From assembly GCF_018069625.1 (NCBI RefSeq), contig NZ_CP072941.1:5022001-5086000 (forward strand): a stretch of DNA of 64,000 nt, given 5' to 3'. The notes under the pieces were generated by a model that saw nothing but the letters and a program-made list of their open reading frames with translations, ran no database searches and had not been told where the DNA came from. This DNA is from Streptomyces yatensis. Lineage in GTDB: Bacteria; Actinomycetota; Actinomycetes; Streptomycetales; Streptomycetaceae. Position numbers and translations under genes: made by a program. Below, one piece after another: positions 7,391 to 15,046 of this stretch (position 1 is its first letter; each line of letters opens with the position of its first letter).

Positions 7391-7684
7391 AAGGCGCCGC
7401 GCAAGCGCGGCGCGCGCGGCCCGGCGGCGCGGGCCGCCGCTCCTGTCTCCGCCCCGCTCCGGCCCGACCGCCGAGCCGCGCGCCAGCAACGGGCACCTTG
7501 GCTGAGGAGAAGGGGTACGTCGTGGCTGGGGGTCGGCTCCACGGCTTTAGGCACCTCCCCGGTCCGGGTCCCGCGTCGGGCAAGGCCAGGGGGCCACTCG
7601 TGCTAATTCCGGGCAGGTCCAAAGCCTGCCCGAGTTGCCAACTAGCGTACGGCCCCCTGACCATGCCCGACCCCAAATCGGGCA
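7391..7684. ncRNA. Structured non-coding block (candidate single-strand origin or element RNA)
   Basis: No convincing reading frame exists between 7368 and about 7765. Instead there is a series of hairpins. A GC-rich stem is at 7394-7413. A 6-bp stem GGCCCG/CGGGCC is at 7418-7435. A nested two-level stem follows, with outer CAGGGGGCC (7587-7595) paired to 7651-7659 and inner CGGGCAGG (7610-7617) paired to 7625-7632. The last is TGCCCGA (7664-7670) paired to 7678-7684. Such clusters are typical of single-strand origins of rolling-circle replicons, of transfer loci (clt) and of structured RNAs. Which of these applies cannot be decided by eye. Confidence 0.45.
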
Positions 7685-7778
7685 GGCCACCGCCCAAACC
7701 CGCTCCACCGACGGCGTCAGCCTCTAGGAGCACCCGATCGAGTTCCGACGCAAAAAGCCTGCGGTTTGGCACCTGATG

Positions 7779-7797
7779 ATGTCATAGTCGATGACAT
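7779..7797. promoter_or_regulatory. Inverted repeat at the start of the HEPN cargo gene
   Basis: ATGTCAT and ATGACAT are perfect 7-bp inverted arms separated by five bases. They lie exactly over the first candidate start codons of the following gene (TTG 7766, ATG 7796). This could be an operator for a DNA-binding regulator or a translation-blocking hairpin. Confidence 0.4.
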
Positions 7798-9676
7798 GCA
7801 CTCTTCGTCACCCAACATGCCTACTTATATAGATCTTGCAGCAGAATGCCTTGACCACGAGAGCGAGAGGTGGTCAGGAGAGGACACCATCAGTCTGCAC
7901 ACGGCAGCTTCCGAGCTGCTGGCATGGGTGAATGACCAACGCAACTACGTGCAGAGGTTCCATAAATCTGCATGGCAGTCGGCAATAGATGACATCGAGC
8001 ATTCACTAAACACCATAGGCAGTTCCCTGCAAGGGCATATCGCTCCCGTTCGAGAAGAGATACTGAGACACACACAAACATGCCTAAAAGATCCGAAGAA
8101 CCCGCAAAGGGAGCCACTAAAGCGAAATTTGCAGCAACTCCTGGAATCACTCCAGTCAACGCAAGCCTTGTCTGCATCCTGGCAGGACTTTCTCCGCTCC
8201 TGCAAACGACCCGAGCACTCGTTGCGTCGAGTCGCAATGACACGAGATGAGTTCTGGGCAATAGCCAAAGCATGCGGCCACAATTGCAAAGAACTGAATA
8301 GCATGCTGAATGGAATTCTCGAAAATGACTTGCAAGGAGTCTATCGCGCAAAAACGGTTCTGGGAGAAGACACTTCTACCTTCCCAGAAAACGTCCGTGA
8401 TCGCATCAACGCTTCGGCCAGTCTAAGCAGAAGAGACCGAGAGGAACTGTGCCTCCGCCTCGTCGAAGCAAAGCCGCGAAAAGCTCATCACATCGTTTGG
8501 CTCACCTACACGTCCGCACTCATCAATAGAGAGGTTATTACCGCAGGTCCTGTAACACTGTACGACGGACCTAAACTACGCGACATGCCTCAAGACGCAG
8601 CAATATTCCCTCAAGAACTTAAACAAACGGATGAGCGAAACATTAGGAGAATATTTCCTAGTGGCGAAAGATTCGTGATGGCACGCGTCGATCTGGGACT
8701 AAGCGCGCTATCCGATGCTCCCGCTCTTGCGCGCAAGCAGGCGTTGGCCGTTATCACGGCAGGATCTACACACGCCAGCGGCAAGAAGGGGAGCTGGAAG
8801 GAATCGGGAGGATTCGTTCATGTAATGGACGGCAGGATCGTCAGTCAGACGATTACCCGCAGCGGCAACTCGCCAATCACAAGATTTCAACTCGACCCGT
8901 TGGCACACGGAATTGATAAAGCAGCCAAAAGAATTTCGACCTACCTGCCTCTCACTTCTCAATCTCTAGTGGAACTTCTCGATTCCGTGAATCTATGGGA
9001 CCGAGCCCAAGGGTACGATGGAACATCATCGGTACTGACAAATGTTAGACTGATTGAGTTGCTAGCCTCGAATAGAGTCGAGGATTGGACCCATTTCTGT
9101 CACCGAGTATTCGAGCACCATTGGACTTGGAGCGATCTTCAATGGGGCTTGCGTCAGGGAATCGATAGAGCAGCCCGAGGATCCTCTGAATTTATCAGCG
9201 AGGAGACCCAGGCCGCCATCGACGAGATATACGGCCGCATATTTGAAGACAAAGATGGCCTCGCCTACTCCGATATGGAGTTGGCGCTAAAATATCTTCC
9301 TGACCTCGCCCAACATTTTTCCGAAAACGAGTTGATTGGCTATCGCCTAAAATCGCTGGAACGCGATTATTCAACTTGTGCACGCTTGAACGCATCACGC
9401 AAGCTCTTGACGAGCAGGTGGAATCGAGCTCTAGCCCGACTTGAGAGAGTTAGGAATGCGCTGACTCACGGCGGTCCGGTGACAGAGGCATCTCTTGACA
9501 GCGTGAGCTCCTTCTCGCGAAAATTGGCGGGGAGCTTGATTTCATATGCGCTTGACGGGGTACTGGACGGCAAATCCGTAGAGGAAACAATGACCGAGGC
9601 TCAAAAACTCGGGGAAGAGTGGCACGCAAATACTCTCACTGCCACATCTCCACACTCTTTCTTGTTCGGAAAGTAG
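7796..9676 (+). CDS. Large HEPN-domain protein, putative defence RNase carried by the AICE
   Basis: The frame is open from a TTG at 7766 (636 residues). ATG at 7796 (626) or 7817 (619) are more ordinary starts, and none has a clear ribosome site. The C-terminal region (about 500-610, counted from 7766) is helical and holds RNALTH at 563-568, the R-x4-H catalytic signature of HEPN ribonucleases, inside RWNRALARLERVRNALTHGG. The preceding 500 residues match nothing I recognise. They look soluble, with coiled helices at 30-150 and a mixed alpha/beta middle. The gene is clearly richer in A/T and in rare codons (AGA, ATA, TTA) than its neighbours, so it was probably acquired recently. A single large HEPN protein as element cargo suggests abortive-infection-type defence. 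No substrate or partner is visible. Confidence 0.75.
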   Translation: MHSSSPNMPTYIDLAAECLDHESERWSGEDTISLHTAASELLAWVNDQRNYVQRFHKSAWQSAIDDIEHSLNTIGSSLQGHIAPVREEILRHTQTCLKDPKNPQREPLKRNLQQLLESLQSTQALSASWQDFLRSCKRPEHSLRRVAMTRDEFWAIAKACGHNCKELNSMLNGILENDLQGVYRAKTVLGEDTSTFPENVRDRINASASLSRRDREELCLRLVEAKPRKAHHIVWLTYTSALINREVITAGPVTLYDGPKLRDMPQDAAIFPQELKQTDERNIRRIFPSGERFVMARVDLGLSALSDAPALARKQALAVITAGSTHASGKKGSWKESGGFVHVMDGRIVSQTITRSGNSPITRFQLDPLAHGIDKAAKRISTYLPLTSQSLVELLDSVNLWDRAQGYDGTSSVLTNVRLIELLASNRVEDWTHFCHRVFEHHWTWSDLQWGLRQGIDRAARGSSEFISEETQAAIDEIYGRIFEDKDGLAYSDMELALKYLPDLAQHFSENELIGYRLKSLERDYSTCARLNASRKLLTSRWNRALARLERVRNALTHGGPVTEASLDSVSSFSRKLAGSLISYALDGVLDGKSVEETMTEAQKLGEEWHANTLTATSPHSFLFGK

Positions 9677-9696
9677 TGAGTGACAACGGAGTGATT

Positions 9697-10095
9697 TCAC
9701 CCAATAAAAGTCTTCACTATGCCAATGAGCGAAGACACGAGTGCAATGACGGCGCCCACGCTGGCAAGTGATGTAGTGGCATTAGGAAATAGTTCTGCGG
9801 AAATTTGACGCCATCGGCGCCTGATTACAATGGCTTTCAATTTCTGCCACTGGTGCTGCTTAATGCGACAACCTCGCAACACACCCCGCCCGTTATTACG
9901 GCACTGCTCTACGTCGCCCCGATTCAGAGCGCCGCATGGGACCGGAGCCTGAAACAAGAACCAAAGGAAGCTGAGACCAGAAAGTGCCGCGATGCCAGCA
10001 GGCCCTATGTCTGACGTCAGCCAGCCAGCAATCGCCACAATAAAGACGAATAGTCCCCAATGCGCCCAAAGTTGGTTTTTCTTTTTCTTGGTCAT
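9697..10095 (-). CDS. Small membrane protein with Cys/His cluster, convergent to the HEPN gene
   Basis: A 132-residue protein from the ATG at 10095 (MTKKKKNQLW). Membrane segments are predicted at about 12-28, 33-50 and 111-129. Between the second and third lies a cytoplasmic loop with C54, C65, C76 and H81 (CRNNGRGVLRGC core), a possible zinc site. The codon choice is A/T-rich like the HEPN gene, and the two stop codons are only about 20 bases apart on opposite strands, so they may have arrived together. No family name can be given. A role as membrane partner or immunity factor of the HEPN protein is possible but unproven. Confidence 0.6.
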   Translation of the reverse strand: MTKKKKNQLWAHWGLFVFIVAIAGWLTSDIGPAGIAALSGLSFLWFLFQAPVPCGALNRGDVEQCRNNGRGVLRGCRIKQHQWQKLKAIVIRRRWRQISAELFPNATTSLASVGAVIALVSSLIGIVKTFIG

Positions 10096-10170
10096 GTCGG
10101 CGGATCGTAACGGCTCCAGCGGGGTGCATCGAGGGGCGCACGGTGGCACTTCCCTGCAACCGCGGCCGTG

Positions 10171-10296
10171 CCCGTAGCGTGCCCGATCGGACGGTGAACC
10201 ACGGTCAATCAGGGTTTTCGGAATGGCCAGAATGCTCCCACCGGGAAGTCCATTTCAGCAGGTCGGGCCCACTTCCAAGCTCGTTGGGCCCCGTGA
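10171..10296. repeat. Attachment-site arm, copy 1 (similar to 12621-12752)
   Basis: This sequence, with short repeats of GTGCCCG, precedes the tRNA-Gly fragment and is visibly related to 12621-12752, for example CGATCGGACGGTGAACCACGG against CGATCGGGCGGCGAACCACGG, and CCATTTCAGCAGGTC against CCATTTCAGCTGGTC. It behaves like the element-side arm of an attR site. The similarity was judged by eye. Confidence 0.5.
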
Positions 10297-10340
10297 TTCC
10301 CAAGCTCAGAGGACGGGTTCGATTCCCGTCACCCGCTCCA
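10297..10340 (+). mobile_element. Right attachment site: 3' end of tRNA-Gly (attR candidate)
   Basis: The 44 bases from TTCCCAA (anticodon loop, CCC) through the T-arm GGGTTCGATTCCC and the acceptor strand CACCCGC, discriminator T and CCA form the 3' half of a tRNA. An acceptor of GCGGGTG and U73 fits glycine. The 5' half is absent, as expected for the distal end of an integrated element whose integrase lies at the other border. The intact tRNA-Gly gene should lie left of this window. Confidence 0.7.
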
Positions 10341-10344
10341 GCAC

Positions 10345-10376
10345 AAAGCCCCAGGCCAGCGGCCCGGGGCTTCTTT
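10345..10376 (+). terminator. Rho-independent-like hairpin after the tRNA fragment
   Basis: AAGCCCC (10346-10352) pairs with GGGGCTT (10366-10372) and there is an inner GCC/GGC. It is followed by TCTTTG. This is the usual tRNA terminator form. A related but mismatched copy follows the second tRNA fragment at 12801-12829. Confidence 0.6.
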
Positions 10377-10597
10377 GTTGCTCAAGGCCGCGGGTGTCTC
10401 CGGCAGCTCGCGTCGACGCACCAAGATCCAGCACAACGCGATCAGGCTTGGGCCAGAGCGATCGAGACGGGTCGGTTGTTATGTGGCGGACGGGACGCGG
10501 GCGTAGGCTCACAACGGCACGATGATCACGCAGACCGGCGCCCAGGAGACGTTCCGATGACCGAGCAGCCCTCTGCCCCGACAGGCCCCTGATACCC

Positions 10598-10909
10598 ATG
10601 CCGGCGCTCACTCCAGCAGCGCTCCGAGCAGCGGTCGCCCAAATCGCCCCCGCCCAGTTGCCTTCCTTCGTCGAGCACCTCGACCGCGCGGTTGAACAAG
10701 CCGCCACTCAGAGCACTATCGCTCCGCTGCGTACGTTCCTGCTGTGGTGGGGAGAATTCGTCGCCATCCAGCGCTACCCCGTGAGGGCGGCCCGCCTGAG
10801 TGAACTGGAAGCCGAGGCAGAAGCAGCAACGGACCGCGAGGCCCTGCGTTCCGCACTCGCCGAGATGCGACAGATCACAGACCTGGCGCAGCGCGAGATC
10901 TCCACCTGA
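10598..10909 (+). CDS. DUF6247-like antitoxin-type protein
   Basis: A 103-residue helical protein (MPALTPAALRAAVAQIAP start, WWGEFVAIQRYPVRAARL middle, acidic helical end). Streptomyces proteins of this shape, DUF6247, sit directly upstream of a small RelE-like gene. Here the following RelE-like sequence begins at 10906 but is damaged, so this would be an orphan antitoxin. The ATG at 10598 has no strong ribosome site. The functional link to toxin neutralisation is inferred from gene order. Confidence 0.65.
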   Translation: MPALTPAALRAAVAQIAPAQLPSFVEHLDRAVEQAATQSTIAPLRTFLLWWGEFVAIQRYPVRAARLSELEAEAEAATDREALRSALAEMRQITDLAQREIST

Positions 10910-11113
10910 GCGATAACTGGGCCTGGGACTACGACCCCGATGCTGACCATGTCGTAGGCAGCCTGTCTCACGAAGTGGTGGCCGAAGAGCAGTTGACGGT
11001 CCTGGGCCGCGACGCGGTCGACGTCGGTCGCGGAAACCCGCACGGCGGAGGTCTGCGGACACAGGACATTTCGGAGGACGGGGCTTCTTCATGTTCATGG
11101 CCGTGGAGCGGCC
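10906..11113 (+). pseudogene. Decayed RelE-like toxin gene, copy 1
   Basis: Homologous to 15047-15250 (NWxWDYDxDAxHV at the start, GRDAVDVGRGNPHGGGLR in the middle). Three lesions are visible. The GTG start of the paralogue is CTG here (10906). Five codons are missing after VVAE. One T is lost at ACATTTCGG, which shifts the frame before an otherwise readable GFFMFMAVER. It overlaps the stop of the DUF6247-like gene as a working toxin-antitoxin pair would. Confidence 0.65.
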
Positions 11114-11182
11114 AGCCCGGCAGACCTCAGCGACCGGCCCGTAGTTCGGGACGAAGCGCGACCAGCACACCAGATGGAGCGA

Positions 11183-11323
11183 TGGACGCTCCGGAGGCGA
11201 CTCCTTCCCAACTCCTCGGACAAGGCACGGGTTTCGTTGCAGCAATTCACCCTCGACTGCCCTACCGAGGATGACTCTGAGCGCCAGCACGGACCTCGCG
11301 GTCGCCTTTAAGGTACCTGGGCG
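11183..11323 (-). pseudogene. Fragment of a tyrosine integrase gene
   Basis: The minus strand encodes about 47 residues (PGTLKATARSVLALRVILGR, then AVEGELLQRNPCLVRGVGKE, then SPPERP) that read like the core-binding to catalytic linker of actinobacterial integrases, where GTL..AY..L, RNPC.I.G and ERP are common. No catalytic residues remain, and the flanking sequence in the frame is unrelated. It lies between the two tRNA-Gly fragments and supports a former element there. Confidence 0.45.
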
Positions 11324-11349
11324 AAGGCTAGTAACCCGCGCAGAGCGCA

Positions 11350-12192
11350 TCAGGGGCGGCCGAGGGCATCTAGCTCGGCGCGGGCCACGTTGACGAACTC
11401 CGCGTGTGCTGCGAGCAGCGCCTCGCTCGCCTCCTGGTAGGCGCTGCGTGCGCGTGCAGGCTCCTGATGTTGCACGTCCCGCAGGAGGGTCTGGTCCCCT
11501 AGGTCAAAGGTCCCGGGCGGAAAGGCATTAAACGCCTCATCAACCGCAGCCGCCGCCTGCTCCTCTAGAGAGCGGCGGTCAGCTCTTTGAGGATTGGTCA
11601 TCAAGACTGAGCCGAGTAAAGTTAGAGCTTCCATGAGGTCTATCGCTGGCCTACTGCCTGCGGGGGAATTGCGTTCCGCGTCGCACATACGGTCGAGAGT
11701 GACCCAGGCTCGCCCCATCGCTGCCTGCCGCTTCTGAGCGTCAGCGATCGCCAACGTGTGCGTGAGTACGCGTTGTGCAGCGTCGGCGACGGTTCCGGGA
11801 GCTTCAAGGGTCACAACGAGGAATGCGGCGCGCACCGCCGCCTCAGCGATGGCAAGGTCTGCCTTGTGAGCTGCTGCAACCTCGCTATCCACCCGGTCTT
11901 CATCAAGGCGTTTAGCTGCTTCGGTCACCTGGTGGGACGCAAGTAGGAACGAGGCGTACGTCTCTCGCTGGACACTGCGGCGCCACTGGACATGCGCAGC
12001 GGATGCCTCGGCGCGCACCGCGTCGAGGGCAGCGCGGTACGTGGCCTCAGCCTGGGCGATACCTGCCCGGCCTGTCTCGTCAGCCGTGCGCAGCGCTGCA
12101 CGCATCTGCCACCGACCGACGAGTAGAGCCGCTGGGATTCCGACCGCAGTGACGCCTGCGGCGGCTATTGCGCCGACTCCTTCAAGATCCAT
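11350..12192 (-). CDS. Hypothetical protein with N-terminal membrane helix and long coiled region
   Basis: A 280-residue protein. A hydrophobic helix spans about residues 7-27 (GAIAAAGVTAVGIPAALLVG). Alanine/glutamate-rich helices follow through the rest (RAGIAQAEATYRAALDAVRA, then HVQWRRSVQRETYASFLLASH). Many Streptomyces genomes carry several such membrane-anchored helical proteins, and their function is not known. The ATG at 12192 lacks a clear ribosome site. It lies between the two tRNA-Gly fragments, so it may be cargo of an older element. Confidence 0.65.
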   Translation of the reverse strand: MDLEGVGAIAAAGVTAVGIPAALLVGRWQMRAALRTADETGRAGIAQAEATYRAALDAVRAEASAAHVQWRRSVQRETYASFLLASHQVTEAAKRLDEDRVDSEVAAAHKADLAIAEAAVRAAFLVVTLEAPGTVADAAQRVLTHTLAIADAQKRQAAMGRAWVTLDRMCDAERNSPAGSRPAIDLMEALTLLGSVLMTNPQRADRRSLEEQAAAAVDEAFNAFPPGTFDLGDQTLLRDVQHQEPARARSAYQEASEALLAAHAEFVNVARAELDALGRP

Positions 12193-12620
12193 AGAGGTGA
12201 TAGTGCCGCATACAGCCGCGTGACGGCCTGCTCAAGGTCGACTCGGTCGCCGTTGCCGAGGAGAGCATGGCGGATCGCCGTAGGCGCGGAGCCGCTGCCT
12301 CAGCGTCATGTACGTCGTGAGCTGTATCAGCGGCTGGCCGTCCCCCACGGGGTTGGGAGCCGCCGCGCATCGCCCGGGCGGCGGCGGCCGCAGTGGCCGC
12401 GAAACTGGCGAGCCTCGGAGCTCCCGATCCCATTGATGACCGCTCCAGCATTGACGCCCGTGGGCCACACCCGGTAGCTGGGGTGAGAAGCGGAGGCAGG
12501 GGCCCTTCAGGAGCGGCACCGTGCGGCGATCGACCTCCTGATGCGGGTGTCTACCTGCCTGGCTCGGCTGTACGCACCGACCGCTTCCTAACGAACCGGT
12601 GCTCGCTACCCAGGTACCAG

Positions 12621-12752
12621 TCCGTGCCCGATGCGTGTCCGATCGGGCGGCGAACCACGGTCCACCAGGGTCTTCGATGAGTCCTGTCACGGCACCGCCG
12701 TCAACCCATTTCAGCTGGTCAGAACCTGTTTCACATCGACCGGTGCCCGTGA
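12621..12752. repeat. Attachment-site arm, copy 2
   Basis: Related to 10171-10296 over its whole length with substitutions and small indels. See that entry for matched pieces. It precedes the second tRNA-Gly fragment. The rest of the 12193-12931 gap shows no gene. Long frames antisense to the tRNA fragment are artefacts. Confidence 0.5.
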
Positions 12753-12796
12753 TTTCCAAGCTCAGAGCGCGGGTTCGATTCCCGTCACCCGCTCCA
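12753..12796 (+). mobile_element. Second tRNA-Gly 3'-end fragment (older attachment site)
   Basis: TTTCCAA, then AGCTCAGAG, then GGGTTCGATTCCC and CACCCGCTCCA. It is the same anticodon-loop-to-CCA segment as 10297-10340, with differences at the anticodon loop and variable loop. A 5' half with GCGGGTG is not present upstream. Two ordered tRNA 3' ends imply two successive integrations, or one element with an inherited satellite segment of about 2.5 kb. Confidence 0.65.
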
Positions 12797-12931
12797 GCAC
12801 AAAGCCTCAGGCCACCGGCCCGGGGCTTGTTCGTTGTCCAGCTGTCCCACGCGTTCGGCGCCACGTTCACTCCCTAGTGCACCATCCGCACTGCGACGCC
12901 CTCGCCAGTCCCCATCGGGCATGCTCGATCC

Positions 12932-13261
12932 ATGTGCAGGTACGCAGCGGCGAAGCCGTACGTACTGCCGGAGTCGCTCGACGAGCTGAGCGGGCCGACA
13001 GTCGGCAGTGTCACGCTGCCACGCCACATCGACTGGGGACCGCGCTACGTCTACGACCTGACCGACGAGGCCGACTTCCGGCTGATGAACGAGCGGGTCA
13101 TCCGCGAGGCCCAGACACGCGAGGACCTCGCCGCATATCTGAACGCCATGTCCCTGCGGAAGGTGTGGCGCGAGCTGTTCCTCCCCCTCCCGGTCAAAAC
13201 GGCGTGGGAAACCCGCTTCCCCGAACTCCGGAAACCGGGCGCCACGACAGCAGCCGCCTAG
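12932..13261 (+). CDS. Antitoxin-like partner of an AbiEii-type nucleotidyltransferase
   Basis: A 109-residue protein (MCRYAAAKPYVLPESLDEL start, LPRHIDWGPRYVYDLTDEAD, RLMNERVIREA). In Streptomyces this family lies immediately upstream of nucleotidyltransferases of the AbiEii/AbiGii toxin class. Here the TAG stop overlaps a GTG of the next frame (TAGTG, 13259-13263), as in coupled pairs. The partner is broken (see next entry). Its role as antitoxin or regulator is inferred from this pairing. Confidence 0.65.
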   Translation: MCRYAAAKPYVLPESLDELSGPTVGSVTLPRHIDWGPRYVYDLTDEADFRLMNERVIREAQTREDLAAYLNAMSLRKVWRELFLPLPVKTAWETRFPELRKPGATTAAA

Positions 13262-13600
13262 TGGACCAGCTGCACCGCCAACTGATCCGCATCGGGCTGG
13301 ACGCTCTCGCCAAGGACTACGGATACGCCCTCGCGGGCGGCTACGCCGTGTAGGCCCACCACATCGTCAACCGAATCAGCGACGAAGTGGTCCTCTTCGC
13401 CCACGTCGAGAGGGCGAGCCGCGAGATGAGCCAGGCCGCGGAGCGGATCACCACCGCCTACGAAGCCGCCGGTACACCGTCGAACAAGCCCACCTGACCC
13501 CCACCTATACCAGGTTGAACGTCACCGACTCCAGCCTCGGGGACGCGGTTCGCCGACTGGCAGTGGCAACTCCTCTGAACAGTGCTCCGCCACCAAGCCT
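13261..13600 (+). pseudogene. Decayed AbiEii-like nucleotidyltransferase, copy 1
   Basis: From the GTG at 13261 the frame reads LHRQLIRIGLDALAKDYGYA then LAGGYAV, the nucleotidyltransferase-type GG motif, and stops at a TAG (13351-13353) where CAG would be expected. Beyond the stop the same frame continues with AHHIVNRISDEVVLFAHVER and TTAYEAAG, then shifts at GGTACACC through loss of an A relative to the copy at 18.3 kb. The catalytic Asp pair is partly gone (DEVVLF instead of DVDLF-type). Confidence 0.65.
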
Positions 13601-13607
13601 GACCGGC

Positions 13608-13649
13608 AAAGACCCCCGCCTGCGGCTGTTCGTAGGCGGGGGGGCTTTG
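13608..13649. terminator. Strong bidirectional terminator hairpin
   Basis: CCCCCGCCT (13613-13621) pairs perfectly with AGGCGGGGG (13634-13642) around a 12-base loop, flanked by AAAG and CTTT. It separates the relic at 13.3 kb from the convergent monooxygenase gene. Confidence 0.7.
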
Positions 13650-13746
13650 TGGGGTACCTGGGCCGTCGGAGCCAGACGAGGCGGGTAGTGACGCGGACGG
13701 ACACGATGAGGGCCACCGGCAGCGCGAGAGCGGTCGACTCTGCGGG

Positions 13747-14949
13747 TCACAGGCCCGGCGGGAGTTCGGGTCCCATGTAGCGTTCCAGGAAGGCGCGCGC
13801 GTAGGCCGGGTCGTCACGCAGCCGGAACAGCCGGGCCCGCCGCAGCTTTTCGAGGTACCCCGCGTCCGGGGTACCGGGAAGCGGGCCGTGCTGGAGGTGG
13901 AGCATGAAGTGGCTGAACTCCTGCACCTGCCACACGTCGGCGAGGCGCCGCCGGGAGTATGCCGCCAGCACCTCGTCGAGGTCCCCTGCGGAGTCTTCGC
14001 GGAAGTGCCGGCCCAGGGCGGCCGCGAGATCGGCCGCGTCGGCCATGGCCAGGTTCATCCCCTTGCCACCGGAGGGCGGCACGATGTGCGCCGCGTCACC
14101 CACCAGCGCCACCCGCCCGAGGTGCATGGGTTCCACCACCCAGGTCCGCATCTCCACGAGGGACCGCTCGAGCACCGGCCCCCGCCGCAGCGCTCCCGGC
14201 GGGAGCGCCAACCGGGCATCCAGCTCGCGCCAGATGCGTGCTTCGGGCCAGTCCTCCAGGCTCTCGCCCGGGGGCACCTCCAGGTACAGGCGCGTCACCT
14301 CCGCGGACCGCAGCATCTGCCCCGCGAACCCGTCGCGGTGCTGACCGTAGACGGTGTGGGGCGCGAAGGGCGGAGTCTGCGCCAGGACGCCGAGGAGCCG
14401 CACACCGTGCCGGATGTCGTACTGGGTGAAGGCGTCGGCGGGCAGGGCGGCGCGCACGGGGCCGTACTGGCCGGCTGCCTCCACCACCACCTCGGCCCGC
14501 ACCACCGTGCCGTCCGCGCATCGCACCACCGGCAGCGCCCGCTCGGTGCCGAGGCCGACGACGGGGCTGCCCAGCAGTACCGTTCCGCCGTCCGAGACGT
14601 ACCCGTCCAGCAGATCGGCCACCAGCTCGTGCTGTGGGTAGACGAAGCTCGGGGTGCCTCCGCACAGGTCCGCGTAGTCCAGCCGCACGACCTCGCCGTC
14701 ACACCGGAACTCGCACGCCGTGTGTGGCAGGCCCTCAGCGTGCAGCCGCTTCGAACGCCCGAGGTCGTCCAGGAGCCGCGCGGTGCGGCGTTCCAGGAAA
14801 CCGGCACGGGACCTGGCCACCAGCTGGTCGCGCCGGAACTTGTCGATCACCACGCAGCCGACGCCCCGCTGGTGCAGCAGCGTTGCCAGTGTCAGGCCGG
14901 CGGGCCCGGCCCCGACGACAGCCACCCGTGTTTCGATTGTTCCCGCCAC
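13747..14949 (-). CDS. pobA: 4-Hydroxybenzoate 3-monooxygenase-like FAD enzyme
   Basis: A 400-residue group A flavin monooxygenase, close to the usual 394 residues of PobA, which hydroxylates 4-hydroxybenzoate to protocatechuate with NADPH and FAD. The N-terminal dinucleotide fold is VVGAGPAG at 11-18, and the second FAD motif GDAAHIVPPSGGKGMN is at 284-299. YLEVPPGESLEDWPEARIW at about 222-240 matches the PobA substrate region. Unusually, the middle DG fingerprint reads EAAGQYGPVR (158-167), with Ala in place of the conserved Asp. The GTG start at 14949 follows AAGGAGCACT. No other aromatic catabolic genes are nearby, so it is probably accessory. Confidence 0.8.
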   Translation of the reverse strand: MAGTIETRVAVVGAGPAGLTLATLLHQRGVGCVVIDKFRRDQLVARSRAGFLERRTARLLDDLGRSKRLHAEGLPHTACEFRCDGEVVRLDYADLCGGTPSFVYPQHELVADLLDGYVSDGGTVLLGSPVVGLGTERALPVVRCADGTVVRAEVVVEAAGQYGPVRAALPADAFTQYDIRHGVRLLGVLAQTPPFAPHTVYGQHRDGFAGQMLRSAEVTRLYLEVPPGESLEDWPEARIWRELDARLALPPGALRRGPVLERSLVEMRTWVVEPMHLGRVALVGDAAHIVPPSGGKGMNLAMADAADLAAALGRHFREDSAGDLDEVLAAYSRRRLADVWQVQEFSHFMLHLQHGPLPGTPDAGYLEKLRRARLFRLRDDPAYARAFLERYMGPELPPGL

Positions 14950-15046
14950 AGTGCTCCTTCGTCCGTGCTGGGCGAAAGGATAGGGAGCCGCTGCTGCATC
15001 GCCGCCGGTGCCCGGCACCAACGGGTGGGTCCACGAGGATCTCCGC

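Noticed and set aside
12722..12796. A complete tRNA gene
   Set aside because: Only the part from the anticodon loop to CCA matches. No GCGGGTG acceptor strand or D-arm is found at the required distance upstream, so it is a fragment.
12232..12870. A 212-residue minus-strand frame containing GDGNRTRALSLE
   Set aside because: This is the well-known artefact of translating the antisense of a tRNA 3' end. It overlaps the second tRNA-Gly fragment and has no other protein-like feature.
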